Assembly: GCA_002405525.1 (NCBI GenBank)
Contig: DHLY01000022.1
Span: 1 to 9,232 of the forward strand
Direction: 5' to 3'
Origin: Proteobacteria bacterium UBA4656
GTDB taxonomy: Bacteria; Pseudomonadota; Gammaproteobacteria; Xanthomonadales; Ahniellaceae
DNA: 9,232 nucleotides
Position numbers and translations under genes: made by a program. Below the pieces are notes generated by a model that was not told the DNA's origin, ran no database searches, and saw only the letters and a list, made by a program, of their open reading frames with translations. Each line of letters starts with the position of its first letter. Position 1 is the first letter of the stretch. This document shows, piece after piece, positions 1 to 7,329 of the stretch.

Positions 1-171
1 CCCACTCGGATTTCAAGAGAGGCAGCGGTGAAGAGCGAGGGTTTAGGTCCCAGGGTACAGCGTGGATCCGCGGTGCAGCAGTCAGCGCGTCTTCGCTGTT
101 CCGGCCAGGGCCCCGGGCCCAAGCCCCTCCGAGTCCTGCACCACCGCGGCACCCACGCGCAAAGGCGATCT

Positions 172-954
172 CTAAGCCGGCGCCACCAACTCCCGATAGG
201 CATGCCACGTCGCATGCCCCACCACCGGCAGCAGCAGCGCGAGCCCGACGGACCCGGTCGCGAAACCGAGCGCGGTCAGCAGCACGATCAGCGCCGCCCA
301 CAGCAGCAGCGGCCCGCGGTTGGCTGCGAGTACGCGCATGCTGGTGACGATCGCGGTCATGGCGTCGCAGCGCGGGCGGTCGAGCAGCAGCGGCAGCGAG
401 ACCACCGAGGCGGAGAACACCAGCACCGCGAAGCCGAAGCCGGCGGCGAGATAGGCGCCGAGGAAGACCACGCCGTCGGGCGCCGCCAGCACGTCGCGCA
501 GCAGGGTCGCCGCGTGCGGCATCGGGCCGTCGAAGAACAGCGCCACCACCACCACCGAGACGCGGATCCAGACCGCCAGCAGCAGTGCGAGGATCGCGCC
601 GAAGAACGAGAACGAGGTCAGGTTCTCGCGCCATGCCACCAGCGAACGGCGGAAGTCCGGCCGCCCGCCCTGCTCGATCGCACGGCTGATCGCGTACAGG
701 CCCGTCGCGAGCAGCGGACCGACCAGCAGGAAGCCGGTCAGCAGCGCCAGCCCGATCGCGCCATCGACCGCGAAGCGCACGAGTAGCCAGCCCATCGCCG
801 CCAGCACCCCGCCGTAGAACAGCGAGGCGGCCGGCGCCGCAAGTGCGTCGGCGAATCCGCGCCGCAGCCAGCCGAACGGCGCCCACGGCGCGACCTCCTG
901 CGCTTGCGGGTAGGCCACCTTGAAGGGATCGGCGTCGGCCTGCGGATCGCTCAC
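172..954 (-). CDS. DUF2189-type integral membrane protein
   Basis: This is a 260-residue protein that I assign to the DUF2189 family of predicted inner-membrane proteins; its molecular function is unknown. The first 40 or so residues are polar and probably cytoplasmic. About five to six hydrophobic segments follow, near residues 41-62, 64-88, 115-141, 160-191 and 214-246. The C-terminal part carries the family-like pattern of a segment ending in LPLLLDRP, then an amphipathic AMTAIVTSMRVLAANR stretch, and a final PVVGHATWHAYRELV. The start is a GTG (952-954) without a clear Shine-Dalgarno sequence; no in-frame ATG exists before residue 54, which lies inside the first membrane segment, so GTG is the best choice. 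The stop is TAG. It begins 60 bases after the prpC stop on the same strand and could be co-transcribed with it, but nothing in the protein links it to propionate metabolism. Confidence 0.85.
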   Translation of the reverse strand: MSDPQADADPFKVAYPQAQEVAPWAPFGWLRRGFADALAAPAASLFYGGVLAAMGWLLVRFAVDGAIGLALLTGFLLVGPLLATGLYAISRAIEQGGRPDFRRSLVAWRENLTSFSFFGAILALLLAVWIRVSVVVVALFFDGPMPHAATLLRDVLAAPDGVVFLGAYLAAGFGFAVLVFSASVVSLPLLLDRPRCDAMTAIVTSMRVLAANRGPLLLWAALIVLLTALGFATGSVGLALLLPVVGHATWHAYRELVAPA

Positions 955-1014
955 GCCGTCGATGTTGCCAGCCGCGCCGCGGCGGTCACGCTGCGCCGCG
1001 GCACAACGCCTCGC

Positions 1015-2169
1015 TCAGGAACGCGCGGCCAGCGGCACGAAGACCTGGTCCTCGGGTCCGGTGTAGTTGGCGCTCGGGCGGATGATCTTTCCGTCCATGC
1101 GCTGCTCGATCACGTGCGCGGCCCAGCCGCTGGTGCGCGAGACCACGAACAGCGGGGTGAACATCGCGGTCGGCACGCCCATCATGTGGTACGACGACGA
1201 GCTGTACCAGTCGAGGTTCGGGAACATCTTCTTCAGGTCCCACATCAGGGTCTCGATGCGCTCGCTGACCTCGAACAGGCGCATGTCGCCGGCGTCCTCG
1301 CACAGGCGGCGCGAGATCGACTTGATGATCGGGTTGCGCGGATCGCCGATCGTGTACACCGGATGGCCGAATCCGATCACGATCTCGCGGCGCTCGACCC
1401 GCGCGCGGATGTCGGCCTCGGCTTCGTCGGCGGACTGGTAGCGGGCGATGATCTCCATCGCCGCCTCGTTGGCGCCGCCGTGCTTGGGCCCGCGCAACGC
1501 GCCGATCGCGCCGGTGACCGCCGAATACAGGTCGGACCCGGTTCCGGCCACTACCCGCGCGGCGAAGGTCGACGCGTTGAACTCGTGCTCGGCGTAGAGG
1601 ATCAGCGACTGGTCGAGGGCGCGGGCGTGCAGTTCGACCGGCCTGCGGCCGTGCAGCAGGTGCAGGAAGTGCGCAGCGATCGACGGATCGTCGGTCTCGG
1701 TGTCGATGCGACGTCCGTTGTGCGAGTAGTGGTACCAGTACAGCAGCACCGAGCCGAACGAGGCCAGCAGCCGATCGGCGATGTCGCGCGCGCCGGCTGC
1801 CGCGTGGTCGTCCTTCTCGGGCAGCACGGCGCCGAGCACCGAGCAGCCGGTGCGCATCACGTCCATCGGGTGGGTCGACGCGGGCAGCAGTTCGAGCGCC
1901 GCGCGGACCGCCGCCGGCAGGCCGCGCAGTCGGGCCAGCTTGCGGTGGTAGAGACGCAGCTCAGCGGCATCCGGCAGCCGACCATGCACCAGCAGGAAGG
2001 CCACCTCCTCGAACGTGGCCTGCTCAGCGAGATCCTTGATGTCGTAGCCGCGATAGTGCAGGTCGTTGCCGGTGCGGCCGACGGTGCACACCGCGGTGTT
2101 GCCGGCGGCGACGCCCGACAACGCGACCGACTTCTTGGCCTTGGGAAGGATCGGGGCGGATTCGCTCAT
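1015..2169 (-). CDS. prpC: 2-methylcitrate synthase
   Basis: This 384-residue enzyme condenses propionyl-CoA with oxaloacetate to give 2-methylcitrate, the first committed step of the cytosolic methylcitrate cycle. It has the short citrate synthase architecture (about 370-390 residues, no N-terminal extension) typical of PrpC. The likely catalytic triad is His230 in PKHGGANE, His269 in [13 protein letters not shown] and Asp320 in [11 protein letters not shown]. The signature [14 protein letters not shown] (266-279) is the PrpC version of the citrate synthase motif. HEFNAS (195-200) and the C-terminal RPSANYTGP are also family hallmarks. The start is ATG at 2167-2169; a tandem 7-base repeat sits just upstream where a ribosome binding site is expected. 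It follows prpB by 93 bases on the same strand. The alternative is an ordinary citrate synthase, but the motif wording and the adjacent prpB argue for PrpC. Confidence 0.96.
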   Translation of the reverse strand: MSESAPILPKAKKSVALSGVAAGNTAVCTVGRTGNDLHYRGYDIKDLAEQATFEEVAFLLVHGRLPDAAELRLYHRKLARLRGLPAAVRAALELLPASTHPMDVMRTGCSVLGAVLPEKDDHAAAGARDIADRLLASFGSVLLYWYHYSHNGRRIDTETDDPSIAAHFLHLLHGRRPVELHARALDQSLILYAEHEFNASTFAARVVAGTGSDLYSAVTGAIGALRGPKHGGANEAAMEIIARYQSADEAEADIRARVERREIVIGFGHPVYTIGDPRNPIIKSISRRLCEDAGDMRLFEVSERIETLMWDLKKMFPNLDWYSSSSYHMMGVPTAMFTPLFVVSRTSGWAAHVIEQRMDGKIIRPSANYTGPEDQVFVPLAARS

Positions 2170-2262
2170 GGCTCGGATCTCGGATGGGGCGGCCGCGTCG
2201 GCGCGGCCGCATGAAGGGATGTACCGGGCCGGGCCGGCTGCGACGGCCTGGCGGCGCGAGGA
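2170..2262 (-). other. prpB-prpC spacer with strong hairpin
   Basis: The 93-base spacer contains an inverted repeat with two perfect 9-base arms, GCGGCCGCG at 2189-2197 and CGCGGCCGC at 2202-2210, separated by a 4-base loop. Transcribed with the operon this would form a very stable all-GC stem 19 bases before the prpC start. No T-run follows in either direction, so it is not a standard intrinsic terminator. It could affect message stability, processing or the prpC:prpB expression ratio, but that is inference. Closer to prpC is an exact tandem repeat CTCGGAT CTCGGAT (2172-2185, plus-strand reading) covering the expected ribosome-binding region. Confidence 0.55.
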
Positions 2263-3156
2263 TCAGGCACCGCCGCGACCGGCACCGAACAGGGCGTCGA
2301 TCTTCTCCTCGTAGGCGTGATAGCCGAGCACCTCGTAGAGCTCCATGCGGCTCTGCATGCGGCCGACCACCGCCTTCTGCGTGCCGTCGGCACGGATCGC
2401 GGCGTAGACCGCTTCCGCCGCGCTCGCCATCGCGCGGAAGGCGGAAAGCGGGTAGATCACCATCGCGATGCCTGCGTTGCCGAGGTCCTGCACCGTGAAA
2501 TACGGCGTCTTTCCGAACTCGGTGAGGTTGGCCAGCACCGGCACCGTCACCGCGGCGACGAAGCGGCGGTACTCGTCGAGAGTGGTGCAGGCCTCGGCGA
2601 AAATCACGTCGGCGCCGGCCGCCTCGGCGGCGACCGCGCGCTCGAGCGCCGAGCCGATACCCTCCACCGCCAGCGCGTCGGTGCGCGCCACGATCACGAA
2701 ATCCGGGTCGGTGCGGCCGTCGACCGCGGCCTTGATGCGGTCGGCGAAGTCGTCCTTCGGCACCACCGCCTTGCCCGGCCGGTGTCCGCAGCGCTTGGCC
2801 TGCACCTGGTCCTCGATGTGGCAGGCGGCAGCGCCAGCGCGAATGAACTCCTTGACCGTGCGCTGGACGTTGAACACCGCGCCCCAGCCGGTGTCGGCGT
2901 CCACCAGCAGCGGCAGGCGGCAGGCGCCGCTGATCCGCCGGATGTCCTCGCACACGTTGTCGAGGCTGGTCATGCCGAGATCGGGCAGCCCGTAGCTCGC
3001 GTTGGCGATGCCGGCGCCGGACACGTAGAGCGCGCGGAAGCCGGCGCGCTCGGCCTGCATCGCGGCATAGGCGTTGATCGCGCCCGGCAGCTGCAACGGT
3101 TTCTCGGCCTGCATCGCGTCGCGCAGGCGGGCGCCGGCGGAATCGTGGTGGCTCAT
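2263..3156 (-). CDS. prpB: methylisocitrate lyase
   Basis: This 297-residue enzyme cleaves 2-methylisocitrate to pyruvate and succinate, the last step of the methylcitrate cycle. It belongs to the isocitrate lyase/PEP mutase superfamily, and its length is normal for PrpB. Visible landmarks are [12 protein letters not shown] (81-92), with Asp86 and Asp88 as likely Mg2+ site residues, IEDQ (114-117), the catalytic loop KRCGHRPGK (121-129) with Cys123, [10 protein letters not shown] (157-166), and NLTEFGKTP (210-218). The stretch YPLSAFRAM (235-243) is also typical. The GHRPGK continuation after the active-site Cys favours PrpB over isocitrate lyase. The start is ATG at 3154-3156 with only a weak GGA-type upstream element. 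It lies between the prpE remnant (64-base gap) and prpC (93-base gap) in one orientation, consistent with a prp operon. No residue I checked is degenerate, unlike its upstream neighbour. Confidence 0.96.
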   Translation of the reverse strand: MSHHDSAGARLRDAMQAEKPLQLPGAINAYAAMQAERAGFRALYVSGAGIANASYGLPDLGMTSLDNVCEDIRRISGACRLPLLVDADTGWGAVFNVQRTVKEFIRAGAAACHIEDQVQAKRCGHRPGKAVVPKDDFADRIKAAVDGRTDPDFVIVARTDALAVEGIGSALERAVAAEAAGADVIFAEACTTLDEYRRFVAAVTVPVLANLTEFGKTPYFTVQDLGNAGIAMVIYPLSAFRAMASAAEAVYAAIRADGTQKAVVGRMQSRMELYEVLGYHAYEEKIDALFGAGRGGA

Positions 3157-3220
3157 GCGGGGTCCGGGGATGGTCGGCAGGAAGACGTGATTTTAGCAGG
3201 GGCGCCGTGCGGCCCGCGCC

Positions 3221-4855
3221 TCACCCCGGCCACGCCGCCGCGCTTCCCGGCGCGAGCCGCACCTCATCCAGCGCGCCCGGCTCGTCCAGCGTCGAGAGGT
3301 CGCCCGGATCGGCCTGGTGGGCCAAGGCATGGATCGAGCGGCGCAGCAGCTTGCCGGAGCGGGTCTTGGGCAGCGCGCCGACCAGGTACACCCGCGCCGG
3401 CCGGGCCACCGCGCCCGGCTGCTCGCAGGCCCGGGCATGGATCGCGTCGCCCAGCGCCGCGGCGGAGCTGGCCGATGGCATCCCCGCGCGCAGGGTGGCG
3501 AACACCACCGGCACCTGGCTCTTGATCTCGTCGTGCACGCCGACCACCGCGACCTCGGCGACCGCGGGATGGGTGGCGACCGCCTCCTTGATCTCGCGCG
3601 TCCCCGGGCGGTGTACGGCGACGTTGATCACGTCGTCGGTGCGACCGAGGATGGTGTGATGGCCGTCGGCGTCGCGCACTGCCCAGTCGAGCGACGAGTA
3701 CAGCAGTTCCCGGAAGTGACTGAAGCATCCGGCGGAGAATCGCGGCTCATCGTTCCAGGTCGTGTCCAGGCAACCCCACGGCAGCGGCGGCACGATCGCC
3801 AGCACGCGCTTTTCGCCGTCGGAGGACTCCTGCCCGGTGCCCTCGTGGATTACGCGCAGCCGGTAGCCGAGGTTGGGCAGACCGGGCGAGCCGAACTTGA
3901 CGGGCTCGAGGTCGAGGCCCAGCACCAGGGTCAGCACCGGCCAGCCGGTCTCGGTCTGCCGGTCGTTGTCGATCACCGGTCGTCCGAGCGCCTCGGTGGC
4001 CCAGCGCGCGGTCGGCTCGTCCAGCGGCTCGCCGGCGAGGAACAGCCGGTGCAGCCGGGAAAGGGCGTGACGGCGGATGTGGTCCGGGCCGTGCTTCTTC
4101 AGCACGCGCAAGGCGGTCGGGGAGGAGAACACCGTGCGCACGCCGTATCCGGCGCACGGCGGCCACCAGATGCCGGGGTCGGGGTTCCCCGGCAGGCCCT
4201 CGTAGACGAGGGGCGTCGCGCCGACGATCGGCGGTCCATAGACGATGCAGGAATGGCCCACGACCCAGCCGACGTCCGAGGTCGAGAACATCACCTGCCC
4301 GGGGCCGACGTCATGGACGGTGCGCATCGAGAGCGCCAGCGCCACTGCGCAGCCGCCGGTGTCGCCGCACACCAGCAACTTCGGCCGCGCGTCATCGATC
4401 CGCAGCACCAGGTGGTGCGCGGCGAAGCCGCCGAACACCAACGAGTGGATCGCGCCCAGCCGCGCGCAGGCCAGCATCGCGAACACCGCCTGCAGCGTGT
4501 TCGGCACGTAGATGACCTAGCGGTCGCGGTCGCCGACGCCCACGCCGAGGCCGCGCAGCACGGCGGCGAAGTCCTGCACCTCGGGGTGCAGCTGGCGATA
4601 CGTGCAGGTCTCACGCGCGCCGGTCTCGGTCGAGATGCCGACCACCGCGAGCTGGTCGCCCCGCGCGTCGAGATGGCGGTCGACCGCGTTGAAGCAGAGG
4701 TTGGTCAGGCCGCCGACCAACCCGCGGCGGAACGGCGGGCGGTCGTATTCGAGGATCGTGTGCGCGGGCGCGCGCCCGTGGATGGCACGCGCCTGCTAAG
4801 CCCAGAAGTCCGCGGGGTCTTCGATCGATCGCCGGTGCTCGTCCTCGTATCCCAT
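3221..4855 (-). pseudogene. prpE: propionyl-CoA synthetase remnant, non-functional
   Basis: An intact PrpE (about 630 residues) activates propionate to propionyl-CoA through an acyl-adenylate. Read from ATG 4853-4855, the frame aligns with PrpE from start to end: IEDPADFWA, QARAIH, VGGLTNLCFNAVDRHLD, MLACARLGAIHSLVFGGFA, DVGWVVGHSCIVYGP, FLAGEPLDEPTARW, ILGRTDDVINVA and PKTRSGKLLRR. It is broken by TAG at 4796-4798 (codon 20, where the family has FWAEQAR) and TAG at 4517-4519 (codon 113, where it has GDRVLIYMP). About 80-90 codons are missing near 4361, between VCGD and GGCAVALALSM, which removes the ATP-binding TSGTTGKPKG motif; the frame has only 545 codons. Conserved DNYWQTE reads DNDRQTE (3959-3964) and NVAGHRLGTREIEE reads NVAVHRPGTREIKE. 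The C-terminal SGK lysine (3350-3352) survives. The 428-codon open stretch after the second TAG has only a GTG start and no ribosome binding site. Confidence 0.93.
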
Positions 4856-4872
4856 GCACGGACCCCTCCGCG
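4856..4872 (-). promoter_or_regulatory. ribosome binding site kept before prpE remnant
   Basis: On the minus strand GGAGGGG (4863-4869) lies seven bases before the ATG at 4853-4855. It is a good Shine-Dalgarno match and decides the original start codon of the decayed gene. The N-terminus it gives, MGYEDEHRRSIEDPADFWA, fits the start of PrpE proteins. The signal has outlived the coding function. Confidence 0.6.
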
Positions 4873-4921
4873 GGATGATGGCCCCGGAAGGCACGCGGGG
4901 CGCCCCGACCTTGGTCGAAGC

Positions 4922-4960
4922 GCCCTGCGAAGGGCTTTGCCGGCGTCAACGCGGACGCCG
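4922..4960. other. small hairpins between mdh and prpE remnant
   Basis: The 113-base spacer between the mdh stop and the prpE start holds two inverted repeats. One has 7-base arms, CGGCGTC at 4941-4947 and GACGCCG at 4954-4960, with a 6-base loop. The other has 5-base arms, GCCCT at 4922-4926 and AGGGC at 4931-4935. Neither is followed by a clear T-run in the mdh direction. They could form a weak or Rho-assisted end for the mdh message, or be chance structure in GC-rich DNA. Confidence 0.3.
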
Positions 4961-4968
4961 ATCGGGGT

Positions 4969-5955
4969 TCAGCCGAGCAGATCCGCGACGCCGGCGCGCT
5001 CTTCCTCGAGTTCCTTCAGGGTGAAGTTCATGCGCTCGCGCGAGAACTCGTCGATCGGCAACTCCTGCACGATGCTGTACTCGCCGTTGGCGCAGGTCAC
5101 CGGGTAGCCGTACATCACATCGACGGGGATACCGTAGCTGCCGTCCGACGGGATGCCCATCGTGACCCACTTGCCGTTCGTGCCCAGCACCCAGTCACGC
5201 ACATGGTCGATGGCCGCATTTGCCGCCGAGGCCGCCGACGACAGTCCGCGCGCCTCGATGATCGCCGCCCCGCGCTTGCCGACCTTGGGCAGGAATTCGT
5301 TGCGGTTCCAGGCGTCGTCGTTGATCTTGTCCTTGAGCGAGGCGCCGCCGACCGTGGCGAAGCGGTAGTCGGGGTACATGGTCGGGCTGTGGTTGCCCCA
5401 GACGACCATCTTCTCGATGTCGCCGACCTTGACCTGCGCCTTGGCCGCCAGCTGCGACAGCGCCCGGTTGTGGTCGAGGCGCAGCATGGCGGTGAAGTTC
5501 TTCTTCGGCAGGTCCGGCGCCGACTTCATCGCGATGTAGGCGTTGGTGTTGGCCGGGTTGCCGACCACCAGCACCTTGATGTGGCGCGAGGCCACCGCGT
5601 TGAGCGCCTTGCCCTGGGCGGTGAAGATCTTGGCGTTCTCCAGCAGAAGGTCCTTGCGCTCCATGCCGGGGCCGCGCGGGCGCGCACCGACCAGCAGGGC
5701 CACGTCGGCGTCCTTGAAGGCGACGTTGGCGTCGTCGGTGCCGACCATGCCGGCGAGCAATGGAAAGGCGCAGTCCTCCAGTTCCATCATGCAGCCCTTG
5801 AGCGCGGCCTGCGCCTTCTCCATCGGCAGCTCCAGCATCTGCAGGATCACGGGCTGGTCTTTGCCCAGCATTTCGCCCGAGGCGATGCGGTAGATGAGGC
5901 TGTAGCCGATCTGGCCGGCGGCTCCGGTGACGGCGACGCGGATGGGGGCTTTCAT
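4969..5955 (-). CDS. mdh: malate dehydrogenase, NAD-dependent
   Basis: This 328-residue cytosolic TCA-cycle enzyme interconverts malate and oxaloacetate. It belongs to the lactate dehydrogenase-like malate dehydrogenases common in Xanthomonas and Burkholderia, and its length is normal. The Rossmann nucleotide loop is [10 protein letters not shown] (11-20). Glu42 at the end of the second strand (QMLELP) is the usual sign of NAD rather than NADP preference. The mobile active-site loop is [15 protein letters not shown] (90-104), with substrate-binding arginines. NPANTNAY (133-140), the proton-relay Asp161 with Arg164 in LDHNRA, and catalytic His189 in [11 protein letters not shown] are all present. 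The start is ATG at 5953-5955 with GGAG eight bases upstream. It begins 37 bases after the aminotransferase stop on the same strand, so the two may be co-transcribed. The next gene downstream is the prpE remnant. Confidence 0.97.
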   Translation of the reverse strand: MKAPIRVAVTGAAGQIGYSLIYRIASGEMLGKDQPVILQMLELPMEKAQAALKGCMMELEDCAFPLLAGMVGTDDANVAFKDADVALLVGARPRGPGMERKDLLLENAKIFTAQGKALNAVASRHIKVLVVGNPANTNAYIAMKSAPDLPKKNFTAMLRLDHNRALSQLAAKAQVKVGDIEKMVVWGNHSPTMYPDYRFATVGGASLKDKINDDAWNRNEFLPKVGKRGAAIIEARGLSSAASAANAAIDHVRDWVLGTNGKWVTMGIPSDGSYGIPVDVMYGYPVTCANGEYSIVQELPIDEFSRERMNFTLKELEEERAGVADLLG

Positions 5956-5967
5956 GCGAGGGCTCCG
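5956..5967 (-). promoter_or_regulatory. ribosome binding site of mdh
   Basis: On the minus strand GGAG (5964-5967) lies eight bases before the mdh ATG. It supports both the chosen start and translation of mdh from a message that also carries the aminotransferase. Confidence 0.5.
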
Positions 5968-5992
5968 TAGTCTGGCGGGCAGGGCGGCCGGC

Positions 5993-7189
5993 TCAGGCCA
6001 GCTCGCCGAAGAACTGCTGGATGCGGCGCAGGCCCTCGGTCAGCTCCGCGGGCTTGCAGGTGTAGGAGATGCGGATCGCGCGCGGCTCGCCGAAGGCGCT
6101 GCCGGGCACCACGGCAACACCGGTGGCCTCCAGCAGCGCGTTGCAGAAGTCGACGTCGTTGGCGATCTTCGTCCCCTTCCACGACCGGCCGAAGGCGACG
6201 GAAATGTCGGGGAAGGCGTAGAACGCGCCGGCGGGCTTGGGACACTTCACGCCCGGAATCTTCGCGAAGGCGGCCAGCACCTCGTCGCGCTTGGACTGGA
6301 ACTCGACCGCCTTCTGCTTCGGGATGTCCTGCGGGCCGTCGTAGGCGGCCTGGGCCGCGGCGATGACCACCTCGGGCAGGTTGGTGATGTGGTTGGAGTT
6401 GAGCGACACCAGCGCCTTGGCCACCGCCTCGGGGCCGGCCGCGAAGCCGACGCGCCAGCCGGGCATGCCGTAGGTCTTGGACACCGAGTCGAGGACGATG
6501 ATCCGGTCGCGCAACTCGGGGCGCGCGTTCAACAGGTGCGCGTACGGGATGCCGTCGAAGATCATCCGGTTGTAGATGTCGTCGCTCAGCACCCAGACGT
6601 CGTGCTTGACCAGTTCGTCGGCCAGCGCCTGCACCTCGGCCGGCGTGTAGACCATGCCGGTCGGGTTGGATGGGTTGTTGAACAGCAGGATCTTCGTCTT
6701 CGGCCCGACCGCCGCGGCAATCTGCGCAGGCTTCAACTTGTAGTCCTGCTCCGGCGGGCAGTGCAGCAGGGTGGCGGTGGCGCCGAGGATGTCGCAGATG
6801 TCGACGTAGGTGGTCCAGTACGGGGTCGGGATCAGCACCTCGTCGCCTTCCTCCAGCAGGGCGTACATCACGTTGAACAGCACGTGCTTGTTGCCGACGC
6901 CGGTGCAGAGATGCTTGCGCTCGTAGCCTTCCACGCCGCACTCGCGCAGGTGCTTGAGCATGCCGTCGAGCAGGGCATCGGGGCCGCGGTTGGTGCCGTA
7001 CTGGCCGCTGTCTTTCGCCAGCGCGTCGCGCGCGGCGGCATAGACGTGCTCGCCGGGCAGGAAGTTCGGCACGCCGATGGTGAACGAGATGATGTCCCGG
7101 CCCTGGGCTTTCAGGGCCTTGGCCTTCTCGGCCACCGCCATGATGGCGCTCGGGCGCGCTCGGCTCATCCGCTGGGCAAGCTTCGGCAT
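5993..7189 (-). CDS. class I aspartate-type aminotransferase (PLP)
   Basis: This 398-residue enzyme is a pyridoxal-phosphate aminotransferase of fold type I. It most resembles bacterial aspartate aminotransferases of about 400 residues, which transfer the amino group of aspartate to 2-oxoglutarate and yield oxaloacetate and glutamate. Visible motifs are NNPSNPTG (171-178), with the Asn that contacts PLP, SDDIY (202-206) with the Asp and Tyr around the cofactor, and [15 protein letters not shown] (235-249) with Lys238 as the Schiff-base lysine. Arg373 in AIRISYT is the likely carboxylate-binding arginine. The frame is open to 7336, but ATG 7187-7189 is chosen because GAGGA lies five bases upstream and the family-like N-terminus ([16 protein letters not shown]) starts there; the extra 49 codons read as low-complexity sequence. 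It is followed by mdh. Substrate specificity cannot be settled from motifs alone; aromatic or other amino acids remain possible. Confidence 0.93.
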   Translation of the reverse strand: MPKLAQRMSRARPSAIMAVAEKAKALKAQGRDIISFTIGVPNFLPGEHVYAAARDALAKDSGQYGTNRGPDALLDGMLKHLRECGVEGYERKHLCTGVGNKHVLFNVMYALLEEGDEVLIPTPYWTTYVDICDILGATATLLHCPPEQDYKLKPAQIAAAVGPKTKILLFNNPSNPTGMVYTPAEVQALADELVKHDVWVLSDDIYNRMIFDGIPYAHLLNARPELRDRIIVLDSVSKTYGMPGWRVGFAAGPEAVAKALVSLNSNHITNLPEVVIAAAQAAYDGPQDIPKQKAVEFQSKRDEVLAAFAKIPGVKCPKPAGAFYAFPDISVAFGRSWKGTKIANDVDFCNALLEATGVAVVPGSAFGEPRAIRISYTCKPAELTEGLRRIQQFFGELA

Positions 7190-7199
7190 CGGGGTCCTC
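7190..7199 (-). promoter_or_regulatory. ribosome binding site of the aminotransferase
   Basis: On the minus strand GAGGA (7195-7199) lies five bases before the ATG at 7187-7189. It supports this start over the more distant upstream alternative at 7336. Confidence 0.6.
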
Positions 7200-7329
7200 G
7201 CGGGTTGGGAAATCGGCGGGAAGCCGCCGCAGCCTACCATGCGCTGCAGCGCAGCATCGAGCGCCCGACGGGATCCCGGCGGTCCCGAACTTGCAGCTGC
7301 GGGGCGTCCGCCACGATGCAAGTCAGCCC
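7190..7329. promoter_or_regulatory. divergent intergenic region with palindrome
   Basis: About 140 bases separate the starts of the aminotransferase (minus) and the PilZ gene (plus), so at least one promoter is expected here. A perfect 14-base palindrome, TGCGCTGCAGCGCA, lies at 7240-7253. A weak minus-strand promoter-like pair flanks it: TCGATG at 7255-7260 and TAGGCT at 7231-7236, 18 bases apart. A hairpin with CGGCGG (7214-7219) and CCGCCG (7224-7229) around a 4-base loop would fall in the aminotransferase leader. I see no convincing plus-strand promoter. All are weak signals in GC-rich DNA. Confidence 0.3.

Noticed and set aside
106..128. GGGCCC-rich inverted repeat downstream of the DUF2189 gene as a terminator
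   Set aside because: The arms nearly touch, leaving almost no loop, and no T-run follows in the direction of transcription.
904..2214. Long plus-strand open frame opposite prpC
   Set aside because: It is an antisense frame of a clear prpC gene. Its product is rich in Arg, His, Gly and Val without family motifs, which is common opposite GC-rich genes.
3221..4507. A functional short acyl-CoA synthetase starting at GTG 4505-4507
   Set aside because: The start lies inside a conserved motif, has no ribosome binding site, and the product lacks the N-terminal part and the ATP-binding loop.
4517..4798. TAG recoding (for example pyrrolysine) in prpE
   Set aside because: TAG also serves as the normal stop of the DUF2189 gene here, PrpE has no known recoded residue, and the gene has other disabling changes.
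3317..5107. 596-codon plus-strand open frame across the prpE remnant and the mdh end
   Set aside because: It resembles no family I recognise, has biased composition, runs into the well-supported mdh gene on the other strand, and follows from GC-rich codon use.
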